Source of the DNA: Bacillota bacterium
Lineage (GTDB): Bacteria > Bacillota_A > Clostridia > Lachnospirales > WQUN01
DNA length: 5,302 nucleotides
Reading direction: 5' to 3'
Assembly: GCA_009786175.1 (NCBI GenBank)
Contig: WQTQ01000075.1
Span: forward strand, 1 to 5,302
The notes beneath the pieces were generated by a model that worked only from the letters and a program-made list of their open reading frames with translations, was not told the origin of the DNA and did no database searches. Positions 1 through 5,302 of this stretch are shown in pieces (positions within the stretch are counted from its first letter, which is position 1; each line of letters opens with the position of its first letter). The position numbers were made by a program, and so were the translations under genes.

Positions 1-33
1 CGTTGTTGTCAATTGAAATTCTTCGTATGTCAT
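1..33 (-). CDS. Possible 5' end of a divergently transcribed gene (partial, 11 codons visible)
   Basis: Reading leftward, an ATG at 33-31 opens a frame without stops to the window edge, giving MTYEEFQLTTT. It is preceded by GGTGAG (43-38), a fair Shine-Dalgarno match at suitable spacing, and by an extended -10 box TGTTATAAT at 65-57. Promoter, ribosome site and start thus sit in the right order. Only eleven residues are visible, so the product cannot be identified. Its head-to-head position before a drug-exporter operon is typical of a transcriptional regulator controlling that operon, but this is inference from layout only. The main doubt is that eleven open codons can arise by chance. Confidence 0.42.
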   Translation of the reverse strand, partial: MTYEEFQLTTT

Positions 34-56
34 TTTTCTCACCGGCTTTTTATTAC

Positions 57-65
57 ATTATAACA
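57..65 (-). promoter_or_regulatory. Extended -10 promoter element facing left
   Basis: The minus strand reads TGTTATAAT here: a perfect TATAAT at 62-57 with the upstream TG of an extended -10 promoter. No good -35 box is seen at 16-18 bases upstream (the candidate around 80-85 reads GGGCAA), which is acceptable for extended -10 promoters. Transcription would start near 50, leaving a short leader before the ATG at 33. Confidence 0.5.
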
Positions 66-83
66 CTTTTCTTAAGTTGTTGC

Positions 84-101
84 CCCCCTGATATCAGGGG
101 G
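84..101. promoter_or_regulatory. 18-bp perfect palindrome CCCCCTGATATCAGGGGG
   Basis: The arms CCCCCTGAT and ATCAGGGGG are exact reverse complements with no gap. In RNA it would form a 7-bp stem with an ATAT loop. It is not followed by a T-tract on either strand, so it does not look like an intrinsic terminator. It abuts the expected -35 region of the leftward promoter and lies about 50 bases upstream of the rightward -35 box. This suits a dimeric regulator binding between two divergent promoters. No regulator can be named. Confidence 0.5.
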
Positions 102-103
102 TA

Positions 104-120
104 CGCTTTTGCGAAGAGCG
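104..120. repeat. Small inverted repeat / hairpin beside the palindrome
   Basis: CGCTTTTGCGAAGAGCG can fold into a 7-pair stem (one G-T wobble) with a GCG loop. It starts two bases after the 18-bp palindrome. No T-run follows directly (AATCAACAATTTTTG), so a terminator role is weak. It may be part of the control region or of a decayed leader. It could be chance. Confidence 0.3.
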
Positions 121-153
121 AATCAACAATTTTTGTAGTTTTTCACCAAACTA

Positions 154-182
154 TTGACATATTAACCGATAACCTATACATT
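154..182 (+). promoter_or_regulatory. Sigma-A-like promoter for the exporter operon
   Basis: A perfect -35 box TTGACA (154-159) is followed after 17 bases by TACATT (177-182), a 4/6 match to TATAAT. An alternative -10, TATACA at 175-180, has only a 15-base spacer. Transcription would start near 189, about 30 bases before the exporter ATG at 221. The -10 box lies inside the left half of the dyad at 171-197, so a protein bound there would block initiation. Confidence 0.6.
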
Positions 183-197
183 TGCCGTGTATAGGTT
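171..197 (+). promoter_or_regulatory. Perfect 10-bp-arm dyad over the -10 and start site (operator, or attenuator)
   Basis: AACCTATACA (171-180) and TGTATAGGTT (188-197) are exact reverse complements separated by the 7-base TTTGCCG. Two readings are possible. As DNA it is a repressor operator of the kind used by TetR-, MarR- or GntR-type proteins, covering the -10 box and start of the promoter at 154-182. As RNA it is a hairpin followed by TTATTTTT (198-205), resembling an intrinsic terminator just before the ribosome site at 206-212. If transcription starts near 189 the left arm is not transcribed, so the operator reading is favoured unless another promoter lies upstream. Confidence 0.65.
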
Positions 198-220
198 TTA
201 TTTTTAGAGGAGCGGATTAT

Positions 221-1969
221 ATGCAAGCATTCAAGTGGGCATGGCCATATGTCGCCCAATACAAAGGGCGTTTAATTTTTGGTCAATGTGTTAACATTCT
301 CAATATTTTGCTAATGCTTATCAACCCGTTTATAGCCGGGCGCATTGTGGCAGATGTTATCCAGGGCGGGTACCACGAGTTACTGCCACGGTACTTGCTA
401 ATCATGGTTAGCGTCACCCTTGTGCGCAGCATAATGCGTTATTTCTTTTTGTTGTTGTTCGAAAGCACTTCCCAAAAAATCCTGTTCAACCTGCGGCGGG
501 ATATTTACAACAAGCTACATATCCAAAATTTCCACTGGTTTGACAAAAACCGGGTTGGTGACACCATGAGCCGCATGACAGGCGACTTGGAGGCCGTTCG
601 CGGTTTTATCGCCTTCGACTCTTATGCCATACCGGAGAATATTTTGCTGTACTTTGCCGCCATTATCGCCATGGGCGTTATAAACTGGCAGCTTACTTTA
701 ATTTTGCTTGTTACAACACCGGTGGTTATTTGGGCCGCGCTAAAGCAAGCTAAGGAAATCCGCCCTACCTTCCGCGAAGTACGCGAGCAATTCTCTAACC
801 TTAACTCCACCTGCAGCGAAAATATCGGCGGCAACCGGGTGGTAAAAGCCTTCACCAAGGAAGCACACGAAATCGAAAAATTTAAGAAGGTAAACCAGGC
901 ATTTTACGACGCCAACATGGGTGCCGCAAGAGTGCGCATAAAATACTTCCCAATAATGGAGACATGCGCGTCATTACTGCCATGGCTGCTGCTTTTGTTT
1001 GGCGGCCTGATGGTAATTTGGGGCCGTATGGAGCTGTGGCAAATGATAACCATTAGCGGATATTTGTGGATGATAAATAACCCAACCCGCATGTTTACTT
1101 GGGTTGTTAACAACGTGCAAAACTGCGGTACATCCCTGGACAAAGTGTTTGAGATGATGCGCCAGCCAATTCTAATAGAAAACCCGGAAGATGCCGTGCG
1201 TACAGAGCGTATCCAAGGCGCGGTAGAGTTCCGGAACGTGTCATTCAGCTACGACTACGAAACAAATGTGCTTAAAAACATCAGCTTCCGCGCAGAGAAG
1301 GGTCAGACAATTGGGATTGTAGGCGGCACAGGCAGCGGAAAAACCACACTGATGTCATTAATAAGCCGCTTCTATGACACAACTAAGGGTGACGTGTTTG
1401 TAGACGGCGTAAACGTTAAGGATTATTATATTCCGGACTTGCGGGGGGGCATTGCCTACGCCATGCAAGACGTATTTCTATATTCCGACACTGTAGAGGG
1501 CAACATCGCCTTCGGCATACCCAACGCGCAAATGGATGTGGTATACGAAGCGGCTAAAATTGCCGATGCCCACGAGTTTATCGAAAAAATGCCCGAAGGC
1601 TACGACACAATTGTAGGTGAACGGGGCGTTGGCCTTTCCGGCGGGCAAAAGCAGCGCATATCGCTGGCCCGCGCCGTTGCCACAGAGCCGTCCATTTTAG
1701 TGCTGGACGACGTAACATCCGCCGTAGACATGGAAACAGAGCAGCGTATACAGGAAGCTTTGGCAGAAAAAGTTACAAAAAGCGGAACCGCCCGCACCAC
1801 ATTTATTGTGGCACACAGGCTTTCTTCCGTGCAGGACGCGGACCTTATTCTTGTATTGGAAAGCGGCGAAATAATAGAGCGCGGCACACACCAGCAGCTT
1901 CTTTCCAAAGGCGGTTACTACGCCCAGATGTACACAGAACAGAAGGGAGCGGTTGATTATGGCGCGTAA
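221..1969 (+). CDS. ABC half-exporter, first subunit of a heterodimer (degenerate catalytic residue)
   Basis: A 582-residue fused membrane-plus-ATPase protein of the type IV (MsbA-like) exporter fold, expected to pump drugs or lipids outward across the cell membrane with its partner downstream. About six membrane segments lie in residues 17-290 (near 17-39, 57-80, 138-155, 157-176, 250-268, 272-290). The ATPase domain has A-loop Y344, Walker A GGTGSGKT (368-375), Q-loop Q416, signature LSGGQ (472-476), Walker B ILVLDD (492-497), D-loop SAVD (500-503) and H-loop H532. The catalytic Glu after Walker B is Asp497, as in the degenerate subunits TM287 and BmrC. Length fits that family. The start is set by AGAGGAG (206-212), eight bases before ATG 221; an in-frame TTG at 182 lacks such a site and lies in the dyad. 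The exact substrate is unknown. Confidence 0.95.
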   Translation: MQAFKWAWPYVAQYKGRLIFGQCVNILNILLMLINPFIAGRIVADVIQGGYHELLPRYLLIMVSVTLVRSIMRYFFLLLFESTSQKILFNLRRDIYNKLHIQNFHWFDKNRVGDTMSRMTGDLEAVRGFIAFDSYAIPENILLYFAAIIAMGVINWQLTLILLVTTPVVIWAALKQAKEIRPTFREVREQFSNLNSTCSENIGGNRVVKAFTKEAHEIEKFKKVNQAFYDANMGAARVRIKYFPIMETCASLLPWLLLLFGGLMVIWGRMELWQMITISGYLWMINNPTRMFTWVVNNVQNCGTSLDKVFEMMRQPILIENPEDAVRTERIQGAVEFRNVSFSYDYETNVLKNISFRAEKGQTIGIVGGTGSGKTTLMSLISRFYDTTKGDVFVDGVNVKDYYIPDLRGGIAYAMQDVFLYSDTVEGNIAFGIPNAQMDVVYEAAKIADAHEFIEKMPEGYDTIVGERGVGLSGGQKQRISLARAVATEPSILVLDDVTSAVDMETEQRIQEALAEKVTKSGTARTTFIVAHRLSSVQDADLILVLESGEIIERGTHQQLLSKGGYYAQMYTEQKGAVDYGA

Positions 1970-3731
1970 CACTTTCCGTACAGACGAAGTTGTTAGAGAA
2001 GAGAGCACATTCAACCTCCAGCGGATGATGCGCTTAAATAAATATGTGCTGCCCTACCGCAGAAGTTTTATTATCACGCTTACATTCACCATAATTTCCA
2101 GCATACTTGGGCTGCTTGCCCCTATGCTAACCATGATAATTATGGATACAGCCATCCCGGAGCATGACATCCCTCTTGTACTGCTAATTGCCGGGTTTAT
2201 GCTGCTTACAATTGTGGCCAACGTATTCTTTTTGCGCTACCGCATGGACGCCATGGCTAAAGTTGGCCAGGGCATAATCCGGGACCTGCGCACAGAGTTA
2301 TTTGTCCATTTGCAGCGGCTGCCGTTCAGCTTTTTTGACAGCCGCTCCCACGGCAAAATTCTTGTGCGTGTGGTTAACTACATCAACTCCTTAAGCGACA
2401 TGCTTTCCAATGGGCTTATCAACGTAATTACAGATCTGTTTTCTCTGGTAATTATTGTTGTAATGATGCTGCTTATTAACCCACGGCTTACGCTTGTTGC
2501 CATGGCCGGTGTGCCGTTTTTGATTCTTGTGGTATTCCTCATTCGTATGAAAAACCGCAGAGCGTGGCAAATTTTCAGCGCGAAACAATCCAACCTTAAC
2601 GCATATATTCATGAAAGCATTGCCGGGGTAAAAATTACTCAGTCTTTCAACCGGGAAGCAGAAAACAAAGTTACTTTTGCAGAAGTTTCCGGCAACGTAC
2701 AGAAATCTTGGATGTACGCGGTCAAGGTTATGTTCCTTTTGTGGCCAAGTGTGGAAAACATCGGCTCCTTTGGTGTGGCGTTTTTGTATATCATAAGCGT
2801 AAGCATGATTGCCAATGAAACCCTAACCGTAGGCGTACTTGTGGCATTTGTCGCATATATCTGGCGTTTTTGGATGCCTATAAACAACATCGCCAACTTT
2901 TACAACGTGCTTGTAACAAACATGGCCAACCTGGAGCTTATTTTCGAGACAATTGATGAACCGGTACTGGTAAAAGATAAGCCCGACGCCGTAGACATGC
3001 CGCAAATTAAGGGCGATGTGGAGTTCAAAGATGTGGCATTCGGCTATGAAGAAGGGCAGACTATTTTGGATGGCGTAAGCTTCAAGTGCAAAACCGGGGA
3101 TTCTGTTGCGCTGGTTGGCCCAACAGGCGCGGGCAAAACCACAGTGGTAAACTTAATCAGCCGCTTTTACGAGATTAACAGCGGCCAAGTGCTAATTGAC
3201 GGCTTTGACATAAGCAACGCAAAACTTGCTTCCCTGCGCAGCCAAATGGGAATAATGCTGCAAGACAGCTTCTTATTTTCCGGCACAATAATGGACAATA
3301 TCCGCTACAGCCGCCTGGATGCCACAGACGAAGAGGTAATGGAGGCGGCAAAGGCCGTTTGCGCCCACGAATTTATTATGGAAATGGAAGACGGGTACAA
3401 AACAGAGGTTAACGAACGCGGCAGCAGACTATCCGTTGGCCAGCGGCAGCTTATATCCTTTGCCCGCGCCTTGCTTGCCGACCCTCGCATATTAATACTG
3501 GACGAAGCAACATCCAACATCGACACCCGCACGGAAAAAGCCCTGCAAGAAGGCTTAAACCGCCTGCTGCAAGGGCGTACGTCATTCATAATCGCCCACA
3601 GGCTTTCCACCATTCAGCACGCAGATAAAATTATGTACGTAGACAAAGGAAACATTGCCGAGTCCGGCAATCACGCGGAATTAATGGCGTTAAAAGGCGA
3701 GTATTACAACCTTGTAATGGCACAGATGTGA
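1959..3731 (+). CDS. ABC half-exporter, second subunit of the heterodimer (catalytically competent)
   Basis: A 590-residue partner with the same membrane-plus-ATPase layout: about six membrane segments in residues 34-307 (near 34-58, 72-93, 152-173, 177-197, 254-285, 290-307). The ATPase domain has A-loop Y363, Walker A GPTGAGKT (387-394), Q-loop Q435, Walker B ILILDE (511-516) with catalytic Glu516, and H-loop H547. Its signature is LSVGQ (491-495) instead of LSGGQ. Paired with Asp497 of the first subunit, this makes one degenerate ATP site, while Glu516 here and LSGGQ of the partner make the active one. This is the known design of heterodimeric exporters (BmrCD, LmrCD, TM287/288). AAGGGAG (1943-1949) lies nine bases before ATG 1959; the in-frame TTG at 1953 would be too close. 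It overlaps the first gene by 11 bases, implying coupled translation and equal subunit supply. Confidence 0.95.
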   Translation: MARNTFRTDEVVREESTFNLQRMMRLNKYVLPYRRSFIITLTFTIISSILGLLAPMLTMIIMDTAIPEHDIPLVLLIAGFMLLTIVANVFFLRYRMDAMAKVGQGIIRDLRTELFVHLQRLPFSFFDSRSHGKILVRVVNYINSLSDMLSNGLINVITDLFSLVIIVVMMLLINPRLTLVAMAGVPFLILVVFLIRMKNRRAWQIFSAKQSNLNAYIHESIAGVKITQSFNREAENKVTFAEVSGNVQKSWMYAVKVMFLLWPSVENIGSFGVAFLYIISVSMIANETLTVGVLVAFVAYIWRFWMPINNIANFYNVLVTNMANLELIFETIDEPVLVKDKPDAVDMPQIKGDVEFKDVAFGYEEGQTILDGVSFKCKTGDSVALVGPTGAGKTTVVNLISRFYEINSGQVLIDGFDISNAKLASLRSQMGIMLQDSFLFSGTIMDNIRYSRLDATDEEVMEAAKAVCAHEFIMEMEDGYKTEVNERGSRLSVGQRQLISFARALLADPRILILDEATSNIDTRTEKALQEGLNRLLQGRTSFIIAHRLSTIQHADKIMYVDKGNIAESGNHAELMALKGEYYNLVMAQM

Positions 3732-3813
3732 GAAATGCCTCGTTTTGCAAGCGCAAGCGAAGCAATCCAGTGACTTTAAGCTACCATTCAACTCCAATGA
3801 GGTCTAATAAAAT
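3732..3813 (+). other. 82-base gap between exporter and methyltransferase, no clear terminator
   Basis: No stem followed by a T-run is visible, nor a convincing promoter (TTGCAA at 3745-3750 has no good -10 partner). A short direct repeat of GCAAGCG lies at about 3747-3759. GAGG at 3799-3802 is the likely ribosome site for the next gene, with an 11-base spacing that is slightly long. Read-through from the exporter genes is therefore plausible but unproven. Confidence 0.4.
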
Positions 3814-4629
3814 ATGATAACGGAAACCCAAGTAAATAAAATGGTCGAAAAAATCCTAAAAATGTCTAAGTACAAAGAGGTTTCAATTCCCCCGGAGACG
3901 CTTCAATCCGTAATTGAAATGTCTCTGCCCCTGTCCAAAAACATCGCCGAACTGGAAAAACGGGTACGGGAGAAAATTCACAATATTGTTGCATTGTACT
4001 TGGGGGAAATGGATTACGAAAAAGCAGTTGACGAGTTTAGGCAGGTAAAGAATAACTGCCAGTTACTAAAAGAATTTTCTGCCCGGGCATTAATGGCTCA
4101 CGCCTCAACAAAAGAGCGAGGGCAAGAGCTGGCGGAATTTTATCAAGTTTTATTCAGCCGCATAGGCAATATGCAAAGCATTGCCGATTTAGCTTGCGGT
4201 TTACACCCTTTGGGGCTGCCGTTTATGGGTTTGCCATCGGACACAGCCTACTATGCCTACGATTTAAATAAAGCGCGGGCAGATTTTATAAACATTTTTA
4301 TAACGGAGCAAGGGTACAGCGGCGGATGTTTCCACGAGGATATTCTTACAAACCCGCCCCCGGAAGAGTTTGACGCAGCGTTTTTCTTCAAAGAAGCCCA
4401 CCGGTTTGAAAAACGTGAGCCAGGTGTTTTGCCAAACTTTTTTGACAGTGTAAAAGCACATAAAATTGTGGTTTCCGTACCGCTGCAAAGCTTTGGAACC
4501 CATTGCGAGATTTACAAAAAGTATGAGAAAATATTTTGTGAGTACGCTGAAAAGCGCAACCTTCATTTGGAAAACTTTTTCCATGGCAATGAAGTATTTT
4601 TTATTATCGATAGGAGCAGCACACAATGA
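3814..4629 (+). CDS. ArmA/Rmt/FmrO-type 16S rRNA methyltransferase homologue, divergent (putative aminoglycoside resistance)
   Basis: The 271-residue product resembles the SAM-dependent enzymes that N7-methylate G1405 in the 16S rRNA A site and block 4,6-disubstituted deoxystreptamine aminoglycosides (ArmA 257, RmtB 251, Sgm 274 residues). A helical N-terminal domain (about 1-90, with VEKILKMSKY aligning to the ArmA start) is followed by HASTKER (96-102), the family's HxSTxER motif; SAM motif I DLACGLHPLGL (125-135); AYDLNK (148-153) with Asp150 as likely ribose ligand; FFFK ending at Lys193; VSVPLQSF (220-227); and GNEVFFII (258-265). Oddities against ArmA/RmtB as I recall them: His131 where CGxNP has Asn, Gln225 where FPxK/RSL has a base, and no GxxxKGM loop afterwards. 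Fold and family are secure; the exact target nucleotide is not. The gene follows the exporter pair in the same direction. A Met at residue 10 is an alternative start. Confidence 0.85.
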   Translation: MITETQVNKMVEKILKMSKYKEVSIPPETLQSVIEMSLPLSKNIAELEKRVREKIHNIVALYLGEMDYEKAVDEFRQVKNNCQLLKEFSARALMAHASTKERGQELAEFYQVLFSRIGNMQSIADLACGLHPLGLPFMGLPSDTAYYAYDLNKARADFINIFITEQGYSGGCFHEDILTNPPPEEFDAAFFFKEAHRFEKREPGVLPNFFDSVKAHKIVVSVPLQSFGTHCEIYKKYEKIFCEYAEKRNLHLENFFHGNEVFFIIDRSSTQ

Positions 4630-4769
4630 TTAATGAATTTCTTAACACATGTTTACCTACGAGACTGAAATTACACCCTAAACCAACCACCAATACACCT
4701 GCTCAAAAAACAGCCCTGCCACGCCCCACGCGGGCAAATAATCAAACCGCACAACGCCGCGTACGCTAA
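4612..4769 (+). pseudogene. Coupled start of a lost downstream gene (AGGAG plus ATGA overlap)
   Basis: AGGAG (4612-4616) stands nine bases before an ATG (4626-4628) that overlaps the methyltransferase stop as ATGA, a standard sign of a translationally coupled next gene. The frame begins MINEFLNTCLPTRLK but passes the convergent membrane gene's stop at 4678 after 17 codons. From there it is antisense to that gene, low in complexity, and ends at TAA 4767-4769 (47 residues in all). The likeliest reading is the remnant of a gene cut off by recombination near 4660-4680. It could also be a genuine tiny peptide, or a chance start. I do not recognise the residues. Confidence 0.4.
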
Positions 4770-5064
4770 ATCGGGTGTGGCTGTAATCCCACGGGCAAAT
4801 GTCGGCCCGTTTCAGCAGCGTGCCCGTCATAAATTCGCCAAACAGTATAAAAGACGCATAAATTAGCCCCCGCAGCAGAAAATTAACAGGGGCTAAAAAC
4901 CTAAAAACCGGTTCCAGCACAACAACCGACCCGTAGATAAAAAACATCCACAGGCTGGTTTTGCTGGTCAGTGTAAAATTTTTATTTATCAACGAGCCAA
5001 GACCCGTCCAAAATACTTCCATCAAGCAGCCTATTGCGCCATAAATAATAAATCGCGTAATCAT
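4678..5064 (-). CDS. ABC_trans_CmpB-family (PF06541) small integral membrane protein
   Basis: A 128-residue membrane protein with about four hydrophobic segments (2-21, 37-57, 62-84, 109-128). The motifs match the family Pfam calls putative ABC-transporter type IV: IYGAIGCLMEV near the N-terminus, TSLWMFFIYG (36-45), LLRGLIY (63-69), CPWDYS (90-95), and RFDYLPAW (106-113). Despite the name, no member's transport role is assured, so function stays unknown. The frame is open further upstream to an ATG at 5229, but the ATG at 5064 is preferred because family members begin directly with this hydrophobic segment and the extra 55 codons overlap the end of another gene. The ribosome site is weak. 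It lies 64 bases after the upstream minus-strand gene, so the two may be co-transcribed. It converges on the methyltransferase gene, 48 bases apart. Confidence 0.85.
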   Translation of the reverse strand: MITRFIIYGAIGCLMEVFWTGLGSLINKNFTLTSKTSLWMFFIYGSVVVLEPVFRFLAPVNFLLRGLIYASFILFGEFMTGTLLKRADICPWDYSHTRFSVRGVVRFDYLPAWGVAGLFFEQVYWWLV

Positions 5065-5103
5065 AAACGCAGTATGCCCAGGAAAAAAATATCCATACGC
5101 CAC

Positions 5104-5130
5104 AATGGGGGTTAAGCCCCATTTTTGTTT
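5104..5130 (+). terminator. Hairpin with T-tract, terminator-like on the plus strand
   Basis: AATGGGG (5104-5110), loop GTTAAG, and CCCCATT (5117-5123) form a perfect 7-bp stem whose plus-strand copy continues into TTTGTTT. On the minus strand it begins five bases after the stop of the partial gene but is followed by TGTGGCG, not T; a T-run comes about 14 bases later. So the best terminator orientation is plus, where the only upstream gene is the methyltransferase 475 bases away. It may act in both directions or be an intergenic hairpin before the CmpB gene. Confidence 0.45.
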
Positions 5131-5302
5131 ACCTCCACCAAATCTCCCCATCGGGGCCTGTCCAGAGGCGTATGGCGGTTGTTTCTGTTTCAAGCGGCTG
5201 TACAAAATCAATATAACGTATGCCGTCACGCATGGTTAGTACCACTCCCGCGCCTGCCGCACCTGTGGCACTTACAACAAACACCGTACGACCTTCTTCG
5301 TA
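5129..5302 (-). CDS. 3' end of an unrecognised gene (partial, 57 residues visible)
   Basis: From the right window edge a frame stays open for 57 codons to TAA at 5131-5129. The composition is protein-like: TVFVVSATGAAGAG near its beginning, a middle DGIRYIDFVQPLE, and a C-terminus of LWTGPDGEIWWR. Beta-strand-like alternation and the final tryptophan-rich stretch suggest a soluble or exported domain, but I do not recognise the family. Its start lies outside the window. It is chosen over the overlapping frame that extends the CmpB gene upstream, since that frame here reads as a glycine- and proline-rich sequence with no resemblance to the family. It precedes the CmpB gene in the same direction. 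Confidence 0.65.
   Translation of the reverse strand, partial: YEEGRTVFVVSATGAAGAGVVLTMRDGIRYIDFVQPLETETTAIRLWTGPDGEIWWR

Noticed and set aside
3..194. A 63-codon plus-strand frame that could be a leader peptide ending inside the right arm of the dyad, as in ribosome-mediated attenuation.
   Set aside because: It starts with TTG, has no ribosome binding site at that start or at the internal ATG 27, contains the TTGACA promoter, and conflicts with the divergent gene start. Attenuation is kept only as an alternative for the dyad.
182..220. Upstream TTG start adding 13 residues to the first exporter subunit.
   Set aside because: It lies within the promoter and dyad, and the strong AGAGGAG at 206-212 is placed correctly for ATG 221.
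3732..3813. Short GCAAGCG repeats considered as a terminator or CRISPR-like repeat.
   Set aside because: The repeats are only two short adjacent copies, form no stable stem followed by T residues, and no spacer pattern exists.
4264..4626. 120-codon minus-strand frame opposite the methyltransferase gene.
   Set aside because: It is a shadow of the plus-strand gene, which has clear family motifs; the antisense product shows no recognisable domain or ribosome site.
5065..5229. N-terminal 55-codon extension of the CmpB-family frame to ATG 5229, or to ATG 5151.
   Set aside because: It overlaps the coding end of another minus-strand gene in a different frame, contains the intergenic hairpin, and does not resemble the family's N-terminus.

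Overview
The window looks like a chromosomal segment of a Gram-positive anaerobe, most likely a Clostridia-type member of the Bacillota. This is inferred from strong AGGAG-type ribosome binding sites, sigma-A-like promoter boxes, moderate GC, a tightly overlapping half-transporter pair, and a small membrane protein of the ABC_trans_CmpB (PF06541) family. The genus cannot be fixed from the sequence alone.

Layout: positions 1-33 hold a possible start of a divergent minus-strand gene. Positions 34-220 are a compact control region with an extended -10 promoter facing left, an 18-bp perfect palindrome, a second small hairpin, a TTGACA promoter facing right, and a perfect 10-bp-arm dyad covering the right-hand -10 and predicted start site. 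Two ABC half-exporter genes follow (221-1969 and 1959-3731, overlapping by 11 bases). Motif differences show they form one heterodimeric multidrug-type exporter with one normal and one degenerate ATP site. After an 82-base gap without a visible terminator comes a 271-residue protein (3814-4629) of the ArmA/Rmt/FmrO 16S rRNA methyltransferase superfamily, the family that confers aminoglycoside resistance by N7-methylation of G1405. It is a divergent member with several altered motif positions.

The methyltransferase gene ends in an ATGA overlap preceded by AGGAG. That is a classic translationally coupled start for a next gene, but the reading frame soon runs into antisense DNA and stops, which suggests a truncated operon and a recombination boundary near 4630-4680. 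Beyond it, on the minus strand, lie a CmpB-family membrane protein (4678-5064) and the 3' end of an unrecognised gene (5129-5302, open at the window edge). A hairpin with a T-tract on the plus strand lies between them.

Working together (inference): exporter plus ribosome-modifying enzyme, downstream of a repressor-type operator and a divergent gene, resembles a drug-response or self-protection module. The drug substrate and co-regulation are not shown by the sequence.
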